Source: CAVQCX01 sp963711095
Lineage (GTDB): Bacteria; Pseudomonadota; Gammaproteobacteria; Chromatiales; Chromatiaceae
Direction of reading: 5' to 3'
Length of the DNA stretch: 64,000 bases
Assembly (NCBI GenBank): GCA_963711095.1
Contig: CAVQCX010000026.1
Coordinates: 1 to 64,000, forward strand
Shown: positions 8,514-18,181 of the stretch, one piece after another
Layout: each line of letters starts with the position of its first letter
Numbering within the stretch: the first letter of the stretch is position 1
Position numbers and translations under genes: made by a program
Notes under the pieces: generated by a model
Seen by the model: only the letters and a program-made list of their open reading frames with translations
What the model was told of the DNA's origin: nothing
Databases searched by the model: none

Positions 8514-8912
8514 TCAGCTCGTCTCCTGTTTGAAGCGGTGGATCAAACGGCGCTCGCGCTTGTTGGGCCGGCCGCCAGGCTGAAAAATATCCTCGCGCTG
8601 CAGCCGGCGCTCCGCCAGCTCGGCGGCGCGCCGCGCGAGGCTGTCCGGGGTCTCTTCGTAGAGCAATTGGGCCTGGGCGGCGGGGCCGCGCCGCTCGCTG
8701 AGCCCGCGTACCAGCACCTCCCAGCGCAGGCCGTTCTTCTGGATCTCCAGGCGGGCGCCGATCCTGAGCTCTTTGCCCGGCTTGCTGCGCTGGCCGTTCA
8801 GGTGCACCTTGCCGCCGTTGACGGCCTCCACGGCGAGCTGGCGGGTCTTGAAGAAGCGGGCGGCCCAGAGCCACTTGTCGAGCCGGACGCAGGGCTGCGC
8901 GGGATCACTCAT
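8514..8912 (-). CDS. hslR: Hsp15-type ribosome-associated S4 protein
   Basis: A 132-residue protein with an N-terminal S4 RNA-binding domain (about residues 9-70, RLDKWLWAARFFKTRQLA...GGKVHLNG) and a basic C-terminal tail (GRPNKRERRLIHRFK). This is the layout of Hsp15, the heat-shock factor that binds stalled 50S subunits still carrying nascent peptidyl-tRNA and helps recycle them. Length matches E. coli HslR. It sits between grxC and the Cys-rich protein with gaps of 5 and 4 bases, indicating an operon. Confidence 0.9.
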   Translation of the reverse strand: MSDPAQPCVRLDKWLWAARFFKTRQLAVEAVNGGKVHLNGQRSKPGKELRIGARLEIQKNGLRWEVLVRGLSERRGPAAQAQLLYEETPDSLARRAAELAERRLQREDIFQPGGRPNKRERRLIHRFKQETS

Positions 8913-8917
8913 GGTGC

Positions 8918-9235
8918 TCAGGTAGGGCCGTCCTCCGAGGCGTCCGCGGCATGGGCCACGGCGGCCTCGTCGTCGTGGGGGGCGAGACCGAGCAGGGGGT
9001 CGAGCCGGCCAAAGGCATCAAGCGCGGCCAGATCGTCGTAGCCGCCCACGTGATGGTTGCCGATGAAGATCTGGGGCACGGTCCGGCGCCGGCTGCGCTC
9101 GATCATCTCGACCATGCGCGCATGGTCGTGGTCAATGCGCACCTCCTCGAAATCTACGCCCTTCTTGGCGAGGAGCCTCTTGGCCCGGACGCAGTAGGGG
9201 CAGATGGCGGTCGTGTACACGACGACTTCTGGCAT
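8918..9235 (-). CDS. grxC: glutaredoxin 3 (GrxC-type)
   Basis: A thioredoxin-fold disulfide reductase of 105 residues. The active site is Cys12-Pro-Tyr-Cys15 (TTAICPYCVRAK), with the cis-Pro motif TVPQIF and the glutathione-binding GG(Y)DD. I use the ATG at 9235 because AGGAG lies about eight bases upstream; an ATG 30 bases earlier would add ten residues. An acidic C-terminal tail of about 20 residues extends beyond the usual family end. It heads the grxC-hslR-unknown cluster. Confidence 0.92.
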   Translation of the reverse strand: MPEVVVYTTAICPYCVRAKRLLAKKGVDFEEVRIDHDHARMVEMIERSRRRTVPQIFIGNHHVGGYDDLAALDAFGRLDPLLGLAPHDDEAAVAHAADASEDGPT

Positions 9236-9365
9236 GCGGCAGCTCCTGCTCTGCGAGCCCATCATGCTAGCAGGGGGTTGGGAAGGGGGTCCACCCGGCC
9301 GAAGGCAAGGTAGACGGTAAACAGTAGACAGGGGGCGGCTTCGGTAAGCGGTCGAAGCCCTGCGT

Positions 9366-9389
9366 GTAGGAGCCGAGCCCTCTCGGCGA
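9366..9389 (+). repeat. REP-like palindrome
   Basis: GTAGGAGCCGAG-CCCT-CTCGGCGA has a six-base stem (9372-9377 with 9382-9387) and the same GTAGGAGC...GCGA frame as the unit at 3018-3041. Confidence 0.45.
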
Positions 9390-9486
9390 GTGCAGGGCGG
9401 TAGACGGGGAAAAGCGCCGAAGGTCAGATTGCGGGGAGCAGCGACCTAGTAACCGAGCTCGGCTGGCCATCGATCGGCGAACGGGA

Positions 9487-9522
9487 TCAAGGGGTCAGGA
9501 GCGGGTGAACTGGACCCCTTGA
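9487..9522. repeat. 10-bp inverted repeat
   Basis: TCAAGGGGTC and GACCCCTTGA pair perfectly around a 16-base loop. There is no T-run, so it is not a classical terminator; it may be a mobile-element relic or a protein site. Confidence 0.4.
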
Positions 9523-9932
9523 ACTGCCTTGAGCTCGGCAGGATTACCCATGGTCGTGAGGGCCCATGGGGTAGGGCCAACCCGAGCGCAGGTCATACGG
9601 ATTGTGTGCGGTGCGAAGGGCATGGCTTTCGATCTCGGCAGGGGCAGCGCTCCACCCGGCCAACGAAGGCGGTCGCCGGTCCGTCAAGCGCCGTATGCGC
9701 CGGTCACGGGACTATTGAAAGGCTCCGGCATGGCTCTAATGCGTCGGCGGGCCGGTCCCCATGGTTGGTGAGCAGTGTCGGCTCGGGTCTCCGGCCGTGC
9801 CAAGCCAGGGTCGGTCGCTCTTGCCTCCGAAGGGGCTGTTGCAGCAGCCAGCGCGTACCAGGGTTGTGGTGATCCCTGACCGGTGGAGGGCCCTCGAGCC
9901 ATCTTCCGAGGGCGCACAATTCCAGGATTTCT

Positions 9933-9958
9933 ACGAGGTTTTGCTGAGAAAACCTCGT
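9933..9958. promoter_or_regulatory. perfect 10-bp hairpin upstream of the diguanylate cyclase
   Basis: ACGAGGTTTT-GCTGAG-AAAACCTCGT is a perfect stem with a six-base loop, about 240 bases before the cyclase start. A weak sigma-70-like pair (TTGCTG 9941, GATAAG 9964) overlaps it, so it could be an operator; this is inference. Confidence 0.4.
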
Positions 9959-10195
9959 CGAATGATAAGGTAGTGGTTATAGAATCCGCATCGGCCGGGA
10001 GGGTCGGGATGGATCGGTTGGCGCCGGCGAGCGTTGGTCTAGCGGCTGCGGAGCTTTTTCGGAAATATTTGCCGTCTGTCCCGACAGACTCTACTTTGAC
10101 CAGACGCGCATCCGGAGGGGCGTGTTCGGTATGCCGCCATTGGGGCGGGAAGGGCCTCGGAAACTGGGGGCTCGCACACCACAAGGACTACGACA

Positions 10196-11554
10196 ATGTC
10201 CCACCTGGACGAGCTGCGCCAGTTGGTCGGGATCGACAACAGCGATGAGCTGGCCATCGCTCGGGAGAGCACTCGCCTGCAGCTCGCGCTGGTGCAAGCG
10301 CGGGGTGAGTTCGAATCTTGGCTGTGCGCGGCCAGTCAATCCGCGGTGGATGCACCGCTGCTGCTGCCGGACTTTCTGCCGAGCTTCGCCAGCGGTCAGG
10401 TCGATCATCACTTTTACCACGAGCAGTACCGGCAGGCTCTCCATTGGCTCAAGATGGGCCTGGACGCGGGACTCGCCGCAGCCGCCTTGAGCCGCCTGCG
10501 CGCCCTGTTCGTCAGGACCGCCGCCGCCTGGTCGGCGATGCGCACCGCGGAGGCGCTGTGCCGGCTGGTGGATCTTGCCTATGCGATTCACGCGGTCGTG
10601 TTTCAGCAGGGTCACGTGCTGGGGCAGCTTGAGCGCCTTGCTGCCCACGACATCGTGCGGGTGCGCGACAACTGCAGGGCATTGCTGGAGCCCGACAGCG
10701 ATCGCCTGCTCAATGCTTACGTGCAACACTTGGAGTGGAAGATCCGCGCTTACCGCTTGGCCCTGGACGATGTGGGGGACATGGAAGCGCTGCCCCTGTC
10801 GCCTCGGGAGTGTGATCTGGGCCGCTGGCTGCAGGACGGGGGCCTGGGTGTGGTGCCACGGGAGCGCGGCGAGGACGTGGTCCGGGCCCACGACCGTCTG
10901 CATCAGCTCGTGCGCATGGCGCTCGATGCGTCTCGAGGCGGCAAGCCGCAGGCGGCCCTGAAATACCTGCGGGACATCGAAGAGGCCTCCGACGATATCG
11001 TCTCTGCGCTCGGGGAATGTATCTCCAGGCGCCTCGGCGAGGTAGCCGTCCAGGACAGCCTGACCGGCCTGGGCACCCGGCGGCTGTTCGACAACGACAT
11101 CGCCAAGCAAGTCCACCAGCACCGACGCGATGGCGAGCCCCTGGCCCTTCTACTGATCGATGTGGACCGCTTCAAACGGGTCAACGACCGATACGGCCAT
11201 GCCATCGGCGACGAGGTGCTGCAGATGGTCGCCCACGCGCTGTCGTGCTCCCTGCGTGCGTCTGATCGCCTGTACCGCTGGGGCGGCGAAGAGTTCGCGG
11301 TACTGGTGCCCAACGGTAGCTCGGAAGACATCAAGATTGTTGCCGAGCGCATTCGCGGTGAGGTTGCAGGCCGCGCAGTCTCGACGGCCGAGGGCGAGGT
11401 GCGCGTTACCGTAAGCATCGGCGGTACATTTGCCCCCATCGTCGGCGCGCCGGATGCCGACTCGCTGTTCGTGTGCTGTGACGCGAATCTCCGCCGCGCC
11501 AAGGCGGCGGGCCGTAATCGGATAGTGGTCTCCGAGTATCCCGGTCTCCCGTGA
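10196..11554 (+). CDS. diguanylate cyclase with a zinc-sensing CZB domain
   Basis: The 452-residue protein makes c-di-GMP from two GTP. Residues about 285-447 are a GGDEF domain with the active site GGEEF (363-367), a metal-binding Asp in LLIDVDRFKRVND, and an intact product-inhibition site R354-A-S-D357 five residues before it. Residues about 170-240 match the chemoreceptor zinc-binding (CZB) pattern: His178, Cys206 in the CxLGRW motif, and His232/His236. This is the sensor used by E. coli DgcZ, where zinc inhibits the cyclase. The first 160 residues are helical and unassigned. No membrane segment is present, so it is cytoplasmic. AAGGA lies upstream of the ATG. Confidence 0.88.
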   Translation: MSHLDELRQLVGIDNSDELAIARESTRLQLALVQARGEFESWLCAASQSAVDAPLLLPDFLPSFASGQVDHHFYHEQYRQALHWLKMGLDAGLAAAALSRLRALFVRTAAAWSAMRTAEALCRLVDLAYAIHAVVFQQGHVLGQLERLAAHDIVRVRDNCRALLEPDSDRLLNAYVQHLEWKIRAYRLALDDVGDMEALPLSPRECDLGRWLQDGGLGVVPRERGEDVVRAHDRLHQLVRMALDASRGGKPQAALKYLRDIEEASDDIVSALGECISRRLGEVAVQDSLTGLGTRRLFDNDIAKQVHQHRRDGEPLALLLIDVDRFKRVNDRYGHAIGDEVLQMVAHALSCSLRASDRLYRWGGEEFAVLVPNGSSEDIKIVAERIRGEVAGRAVSTAEGEVRVTVSIGGTFAPIVGAPDADSLFVCCDANLRRAKAAGRNRIVVSEYPGLP

Positions 11555-11782
11555 CAGGGGGCCTCGCCCGGCGCCGTTGAAGACGACCGGCAGAGGGACA
11601 GAGGTCGGTCTCCGCGCCTTGCGGGCTCACATTCCTCACCAACACTTCACTCGATGCCGGTGGGTACGAGGCGCGCGAGGCCGCACGCGCTGGCGGGCTC
11701 GGCCGCCGTTCGAGCCCACCAGCCGAGCCAAAGGTCGCGGGCCCGGGTCGATCGGGCGCCGCCGCAGCTTGGCGAAACAGCG

Positions 11783-13758
11783 CTAGATCACCCGGTCGTT
11801 GCCACCGTCCACCGGTATCTGGGCGCCCGTGGTTCGGGCGAACAGTTGCCCGCACATTTCGGCGGCCAGCTCGGCCACGTCTCGGGAGCTGATTTCGGTG
11901 CGCAGCAGGTTCTTGGTCTTGTATTGGTGCACCGACATTCCGTAATGGGCGGCGCGGGCCGCGAGCACCTGCTCGGTCCAGACACCGGTATCGAACACCG
12001 CATCCGGATGCAGGGCGTTGATGCGGATGCCCTCGCTGCCCCACTCCAAGGCGGCCACGCGCATCAGCTGCGTGAGGGCTGCCTTGGAAGCCGAGTAGGC
12101 GGCGGCACCCGGGCCCGGCGCCGGCACGTTCTTGGAGCCTATGACCACCACCCTGCCGTTGCGCGGCGCGCGCACCAGCAAGGGGTGGGACTCGCGCAGC
12201 AGCATCAGGTTGGCGTCCAGGTTGACCGACATCACCTGTCGCCAGACCTCGTCGGAGAAGCTCGGCAATGCGGGTGCCACCGGGGAAGACGCCGGCGTTG
12301 AGGATCAATATGTCCAGGCCGCCGAAGCGCCGGGCGCCGGCCTCCAGGGCCGCCACGACCGCGTCGCGGTCGGTGATATCGCAGACCTGGGGCAGACAAT
12401 CGGTGCGGTCGAACCGCTCGATCACCCGCGGATCGAGATCGAGGGCAATCACCGCCGCGCCGCGCGCCAGCAGCGACTCCACGCAGGCCCGGCCGATGCC
12501 GGAGGCAGCTCCGGTGACCAGCGCCACCTCCCCCTGGAACACCGGCGCCTGGCCGGGCTTGCGCAGCTTGGCCTGCTCCAGCTCCCAGTACTCCATGTCG
12601 AAGATGTCCCGGGCGGGCAGGGCTTGCCAGCCGCCCAGGCGCTCGGCGCGCTCGATGATGTCGATGGTATGGCGGTAGATGTCTGCGACTATGTCGGCGT
12701 CTTGGGCGCTCCTTCCCACCGTAACCATGCCCAGCTCGGGATCCAGGATCACCCGCGGTGCCGGATCGAGCATCTGCACCGGGGTGCGGGCATGGGGCGC
12801 GTGCTCGCGGAAATAGGTGCGGTAGGCGGCAGCGAAGGCGGTGACGTTGCGCCCGATCTGCGGGATGCGCTTGGTGCGGATGACGTGGTCGGGGGTGGCG
12901 GGTCCGCGCCCGGCGATGGCCTCCAGATCCGGGTGGCGGGCGAAGGCCAGACAGGCGTCCTGCTCGTCGGCGCAGAGCACACACGGGAATCCGACCGCCG
13001 TGCTCACCTCTCGGCGCAGCCGCGCCAGCTCCACGCGTCGGCTTCCGGCGATCCGAGCCTGGCGCTTGCGCCCCAGCTCCCAGGCGCCGCTCGCTTGCAG
13101 ATAGCGCTCGGCCCGGTCCACCAGATCGATCATGCGCTCATAGGACTCGCGCGCGGTCTGCCCGAACGAGAACACCCCATGATTCATCAGCACCATGCCG
13201 AGCGTCTGCGCCCCGGCCCCGGCGGCGAAGCGCTCGGCCACCAGGCGCGCCAGGTCGAAGCCCGGCATGATGTACGGGATCACCACCACCTGATCGCCAT
13301 AGACCTCGCGGATGCGCGCCTCGCCCTGGGCGGTGTTGGTGATGGTGACCAACGCATCGGCATGGGTGTGGTCCACGTATCTATAGGGCAACACCGCGTG
13401 CAGTATGGCCTCCACCGAGCCGGTGGGCGCCTCGGTACGGGTCTGGTGAGTCTTCGAGCTCGTTGACCATCTCCAGGTCGGAGAGGCGCTCCAGGCGGGC
13501 GAGCTTGACCAGGTGGTCCATACGGATGGGGGTGAATCCGGCAGCCTCGATGCTGGCCAGATCCCAGCCCGAGCCTTTCACGTAGAGGATGTCCTCTGCC
13601 TCGCCGAGCAGGCTCGTCTCGCGGAGCTTCACCGAGGTGTTGCCGCCGCCGTGCAGCACCAGGGACGGGTCGCGGCCCAGCAGGCGCGAGCTGTACACGC
13701 GCAGTGCCAGGTCATCGGTATGGCGGGCGGCCTCCTCGTCGTTCCACAGGCTCTTCAT
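11783..13758 (-). CDS. bifunctional class II aldolase / short-chain dehydrogenase, frameshifted
   Basis: The first about 420 residues are a class II aldolase/adducin domain (HGGGNTSVKL near the N-terminus, HTHADAL metal-binding histidines). The rest is a Rossmann short-chain dehydrogenase (VTGAASGIGRACVE, NAG, YSASKAA with the catalytic Tyr and Lys). This RhaD/YuxG-type fusion of about 658 residues typically cleaves rhamnulose 1-phosphate and oxidises the lactaldehyde; other sugar substrates are possible. Two frameshifts (about 13445 and 12270) break the frame, most likely sequencing errors because both domains are complete. Start at the ATG 13758 (MKSLWNDEEA), the family N-terminus. No other rhamnose genes are nearby. 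Confidence 0.85.
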
Positions 13759-13986
13759 GGCGGGCTCGCGTGGTTGCCGGATTGCAGGCGATTGTAGGGG
13801 CAGGGCCCGCCGGGCGCAGCCCCGGACTGGCTTCCGCGCCGCACAGGGAGCAACCCGCCATCTCGCGACAGGGTCCCGGTCTTGGTTGGAAGGGGCTGTG
13901 CCAGCCGTGCGACGGGTTAACATTCGGCAGGAGCGACCGCACTTTGAGGCCAGCCCCATCCCATTCTTCCGAGCCCGGAGCCCCCG

Positions 13987-16639
13987 ATGCTGCGCGAAAC
14001 CCCCCAGCCGATTCGCCTCTCAGACTACCGCCCCCCGGAATTCCTGATCGACCGCGTGGCGTTGCGCTTCCTGCTGGATGAGGAGGAGACCCTGGTGCGC
14101 GCCCGGCTCGATCTGCGTCGCAACCCGGCGGCCGAATCGGCCTCGCCGGACCTGCGCCTGGTTGGCGAGAAGCTGGAGCTGCTCGATCTCTGCCTGGACG
14201 GGCGGCCGCTGGAGCCCGAGCAATACCGGACGGACGCCGAGGGGCTGACACTGATCGGGGTGCCCGACGCCTTCTATCTGGAGTCCGAGGTGCGAATCCG
14301 TCCCCAGGAGAACACCGCCCTGGAGGGGCTCTACAAGGTCGGCGGGCTGTTCTGCACCCAGTGCGAGCCCGAGGGGTTTCGCAAGATCACCTGGTTTCTG
14401 GACCGCCCCGACGTCATGGCCCGCTTCACCACCACCATCGAGGCGGACCGGACCCGCTACCCGGTGCTGCTCTCCAACGGCAACCCGGTTCAGCGAGGGG
14501 ACCTGGAGGGCGGCCGGCACTTCGTGACCTGGGAGGACCCCTTTCCCAAGTCGAGCTATCTGTTCGCCCTGGTGGCCGGGGACCTGCGTTGGATCGAGGA
14601 TCGCCACACCACCGCCTCGGGGCGGGAGGTGGACCTGCGCATCTACGTGGAGGCCGAGAATCTCGACAAGTGCGACCATGCCATGGCCTCCCTCAAGAAG
14701 GCGATGCGCTGGGACGAGGAGACCTATGGGCGCGAGTACGATCTTGACATCTATATGATCGTCGCCGTCAACGACTTCAACATGGGCGCCATGGAGAACA
14801 AGGGGCTCAACGTCTTCAACTCCAAGTACGTGCTGGCCCGCCCCGAGACCGCCACGGATCGGGATTTCCTGGGCATCGAGGGGGTGATCGCCCACGAGTA
14901 TTTCCACAACTGGACCGGCAACCGCATCACCTGCCGCGACTGGTTCCAGCTGAGCCTGAAGGAGGGCTTCACGGTCTTTCGCGACCAGGAGTTCTCCGCC
15001 GACATGGGCTCGCGCGGCGTCGAGCGCATCAACGATGTGCGCGCCCTGCGCGCCCACCAGTTCGCCGAGGACTCGGGCCCCATGGCCCATCCGGTGCGCC
15101 CGGACTCCTACATCGAGATCAACAACTTCTATACCTCCACGGTCTACGAGAAGGGCGCCGAGGTGGTGCGCATGCAGGCCCACCTGCTGGGCCCGGAGCT
15201 GTTCCGCAAGGCCACGGATCTGTACTTCGAGCGCCACGATGGCCAGGCGGTGACCACCGAGGATTTCGTGCGCTGCATGGAGGCGGCCAGCGGAAAGGAT
15301 CTCGCGCAGTTTCGGCTCTGGTACGAGCTGGCCGGCACCCCGGAGCTGGACGTCTCCGAGCACTGGGATGCCGATACGGGCCGCTACCGCCTGAGCATTC
15401 GCCAACAGGTGCCGGACACTCCGGGCCAGCACGACAAGCTGCCCATGCACATCCCTCTGGCCCTGGGTCTGGCCGGATCCGAGGGTGAGGACCTGCCGGT
15501 GCGCCTCGCGGGGGAAGGGGCAGTCGAGCCCGGCACCCGCGTGCTGGAGCTGCGCGAGCGCGAGACCCGTCGTGGACTTGGTGGGGCTTTCCGCCCGCCC
15601 GGTGCCCTCGATCAATCGCGGCTTCGCCGCTCCGGTGAAGGTGCTGATCGAGCGCTCCGACGCGGACCTGATGTTTCTCAAGGCCCACGACAGCGACGAA
15701 TTCAACCGCTGGGATGCCGCCCAGGAGCTGGCCCAGCGCATCATCCTGCGCGGCGTGGCCGCCCGTGCCCAAGGCCGCGAGCCGGAAGTCCCCGAGGGCT
15801 TCCTCGCCGCCTTCCGCAAGACCCTCACCGATCCCGGCGCAGATCCGGCATTGCGCGCCGAGGTGCTCAGCCTGCCCGCGGAATCCTATCTGGGCGATCA
15901 GATGGCGGTGGTGGATGTGGAGGGCATCCACCGGGTGCGCGAGGGATTGCGCCTGCACATCGCACTGGAGCTTGGAGAGGACCTCCTTCGGGTCTACGAG
16001 GCGTGCCGGGAGACTGGGCCCTATGACCTTGCGCCCGCGTCGATCGGTCGGCGGGCCCTCAAGAGCCTGTGTCTCTCCTACCTGATGCAGCCCGACGACG
16101 CCCAGGGCCGAGCGCTCTGCCTTGAGCAGTTTCACGCCGCGCACAACATGACCGACGTGATCGCCGCCCTGGGTCTGCTTGCGGACTCGCACGCCCCGGA
16201 GCGCGAGGCAGCGCTCACGGCTTTCCACGACCAGTGGCGTCACGACCCCCTGGTGCTCGACAAATGGCTGGCCATCCAGGCCTCGTCAAAGCGCCCGGAC
16301 ACCCTGGAGCGGGTCCGCGCTCTGACGGGTGACCCGGCCTTCTCGATCCGGAATCCCAACAAGGTGCGCAGCCTGATCGGCGCCTTCGCCGCCGGCAACC
16401 CGGTGCGCTTTCACGACGCCTCGGGCGCCGGCTACGCCTTCCTCGCCGACCGTGTGCTGGAGCTCGATGCGCTCAACCCCCAGATCGCCTCCAGGATGCT
16501 GCGCACCATGGCCCGCTGGCGCCGTTACGATGAGCCGCGCCAGGCCCTGATGCAGGCCCAGCTGGAGCGCGTGCTGGGCGCCGCCGGGGTGTCCAAGGAC
16601 GTCTACGAGATCGCGGCCAAGAGTCTGGAGCGGTCCTGA
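13987..16639 (+). CDS. pepN: aminopeptidase N, one frameshift
   Basis: A cytoplasmic M1 zinc aminopeptidase that trims N-terminal residues from peptides. The exopeptidase motif GAMEN begins at residue 267, the zinc motif is H303-E-Y-F-H307, and the third ligand lies in the LKEGFTVFRDQE segment, as in E. coli PepN. The C-terminal helical domain continues in another frame after about 15570 (from VDLVGLSARPVPS), so one base is wrong there. Total of about 884 codons equals the family length. It is divergent from the aldolase-dehydrogenase gene across about 228 bases. Confidence 0.92.
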
Positions 16640-17068
16640 GAGATTGCGGGAGCCGCTCCTGGAGGGTTGTTCGGCGTTTTCTCCGCGGTGCGCGGAAAAC
16701 ATGGGCAGCTGATGCAGAGAGGCCGTTTCTTTGCCGTCTTTGCCGAGCTTTTCCGCGGTCTCTTCCAGTGCGCCCCGCGCCTGTACCGGGCCGAGGAGCA
16801 GGTTGCGGGTGACCCTGCGCGTCATCGGCGGGCCGTTCGGGACGTTGAGCGTCAGCAAAGCGCCTCTTGCCCGACGAAGCGCTGGCGCCAAATTGGCCCA
16901 TTCGCGCTCGCCTGCTGCCATCCCTTCCCAGAAGGAGGTCTGTGGCTCGATGTCCGCATTCGGCCAGAACCGGACATCCTGGCATGACCGAAACCCTACT
17001 TCGAATCGGGTAAGGGCAGGTGTTTAGCCTGCCCTCCCCGCACCTAGGAGCGCGCGCCTGCGAGGGCG
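16640..17068. other. 429-base intergenic region
   Basis: Short frames on both strands have no family resemblance or start signals. A hairpin GGGCAGG-TGTTTAG-CCTGCCC lies at 17014-17034. The region sits between pepN and a small mobile-element remnant and may be part of it. Confidence 0.4.
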
Positions 17069-17635
17069 TTAAGCAGTTCCTGACCGCAGTACGCCAGTCT
17101 TGCCGGGATACTGCGCCTTCGGGTTCTGCCGCCACCAAAACTTCACCGAGACGGGGATACGCCACTTTTTGGCGAGGCGGTCCACTTCCTTCCAGCAGTC
17201 CGACGCTGATTGCCCTTGCACAGAGATGACAAGTTCTGGGTGATACTTGAACCCTTCGTCCTCGTACTGCATGGCCTTGGCCGGGATCGACAGTTCGCGG
17301 ACCAGCTTCTCCCCCTCGAACCCCTTGGCCTTTACCTGGCCGATCATGGTCAGCAGGATCGCAGACCAGCGAGGGTTGTGAAGCTCCTTTCCGTTGATCG
17401 TGGCGGCCAGTGGCTTCGTGAAGGCAAGTCCCGGCGCACTGTCGAATTGCATCGCCCCTTCCGGGGTCGTAGTCGCTGCCGCTTCCGGCTCGTCATCCCG
17501 CTCCATGCCAAGCGTCTCCATCGCCTCCCGCACCATGCGGTCAATCGTCTCGCTGGGCGTCTTGGTGCCGTACCAGGCCGCAATGGACTTGAGGTCGGCA
17601 AAGGTGGCGTCGTTGATTCTAAGTACAGGCATCAT
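17069..17635 (-). CDS. ribbon-helix-helix-like protein of a mobile-element remnant
   Basis: A 188-residue protein whose first 45 residues (MMPVLRINDATFADLKSIAA, then TPSETIDRMVREAMETL) have the beta-strand plus two-helix pattern of ribbon-helix-helix DNA-binding proteins. The C-terminal part (WSAILLTMIGQVKAKG...PVSVKFWWRQNPKA) is aromatic and basic; I do not recognise it. The start at 17635 follows GGAG; a longer frame (17704) would run through the twin palindromes upstream and is unlikely. Those palindromes suggest self-regulation. Nearby tRNA 3' debris suggests an integrated element. Confidence 0.6.
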   Translation of the reverse strand: MMPVLRINDATFADLKSIAAWYGTKTPSETIDRMVREAMETLGMERDDEPEAAATTTPEGAMQFDSAPGLAFTKPLAATINGKELHNPRWSAILLTMIGQVKAKGFEGEKLVRELSIPAKAMQYEDEGFKYHPELVISVQGQSASDCWKEVDRLAKKWRIPVSVKFWWRQNPKAQYPGKTGVLRSGTA

Positions 17636-17673
17636 GTGCTTCTCCGTTCGGTCTGACAGGGGATCTGACGGTG

Positions 17674-17688
17674 AATATGTTACATATT
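17674..17688. promoter_or_regulatory. palindromic operator, proximal copy
   Basis: AATATGTTACATATT is a near-perfect 15-base palindrome centred at 17681, about 40 bases upstream of the start of the ribbon-helix-helix-like gene. An almost identical copy lies 35 bases further upstream. Confidence 0.6.
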
Positions 17689-17708
17689 CTGGATTAGAGA
17701 TCAAGAGA

Positions 17709-17723
17709 AATATGTTACATATC
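17709..17723. promoter_or_regulatory. palindromic operator, distal copy
   Basis: AATATGTTACATATC repeats the proximal palindrome with one change at its edge, centred at 17716. The pair lies in a locally AT-rich promoter-like patch in otherwise GC-rich DNA. Confidence 0.6.
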
Positions 17724-17810
17724 TCCTATTAATCAGATGTGAGACCGCCGAAGACGGGGCATGTAAGCGCCATGTAACCGAGTCTGGGTGGTGTTCGGTA
17801 GGCAAAGAAA

Positions 17811-17840
17811 AAGCCCCGAAAGCCTTGCGGCTCGGGGCTT
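17811..17840 (-). terminator. rho-independent terminator
   Basis: AAGCCCCGA and TCGGGGCTT pair perfectly, with AGCC/GGCT extending the stem inside. Read on the minus strand it is followed by TTTTTC, so it terminates minus-strand transcription coming from the tRNA fragment side. Confidence 0.75.
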
Positions 17841-17844
17841 TAAG

Positions 17845-17868
17845 TGGTGGGCCCTGAAGGACTTGAAC
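17845..17868 (-). other. tRNA 3'-end fragment, probable attachment site
   Basis: On the minus strand the sequence TTCAAGTCCTTCAGGGCCCA plus CCA fits a tRNA: T-loop TTCAAGT, T-stem 3' arm CCTTC, acceptor arm AGGGCCC, discriminator A and encoded CCA. Homology ends within the 5' T-stem at about 17868; no anticodon or D arm follows. A terminator lies just downstream. The acceptor would suit a GGGCCCT-starting tRNA such as a CAU-anticodon Met or Ile2 tRNA, which is inference. Such 3' fragments mark one end of elements integrated into tRNA genes. Confidence 0.55.
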
Positions 17869-18181
17869 TAACTGACCCCAGACCCCCGTCCCTACGAGAA
17901 TAAGGAGCCAGGCTCGGTTGTCCTGTTGGACCGAGTTCCCGACGCACGGAAGCCCACGACGAAGGGCAGCATTGGGTCGAAAGCGGCCATCGAGAAGCGG
18001 ACCGGATATCCTGGCCAGGTCTTGCCCGGGCCGCCGCCGCCACGTGGCAGTCCCGAGAGGAACCGGGAGGGGTCCCGCGGGGCGGGACGGTCCCGGCGAC
18101 GGGCTCAGGGACCAGATGCGGGCCGATTTGGCCCCGCGGGCGGGCTTGTTCCCGCCCCGGCGCTCTGAGAAGAGCCGTAGC
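17869..18181. other. intergenic region, no gene recognised
   Basis: GC-rich sequence between the tRNA fragment and the ChaN-like gene. Short frames here lack ribosome binding sites and recognisable domains. Confidence 0.4.

Larger units (their letters stand above)
9236..10195. other. 960-base intergenic region with hairpins
   Basis: I find no credible gene in this stretch. It contains a REP-like unit (9366-9389), a stem-loop of ten perfect pairs (9487-9522) and another of ten pairs (9933-9958) ahead of the diguanylate cyclase. Short frames present lack ribosome binding sites and family resemblance. Confidence 0.5.

Noticed and set aside
17845..17868. Complete tRNA gene on the minus strand
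   Set aside because: Only the T-loop, 3' T-stem and acceptor arm with CCA are present; the D and anticodon arms do not follow.
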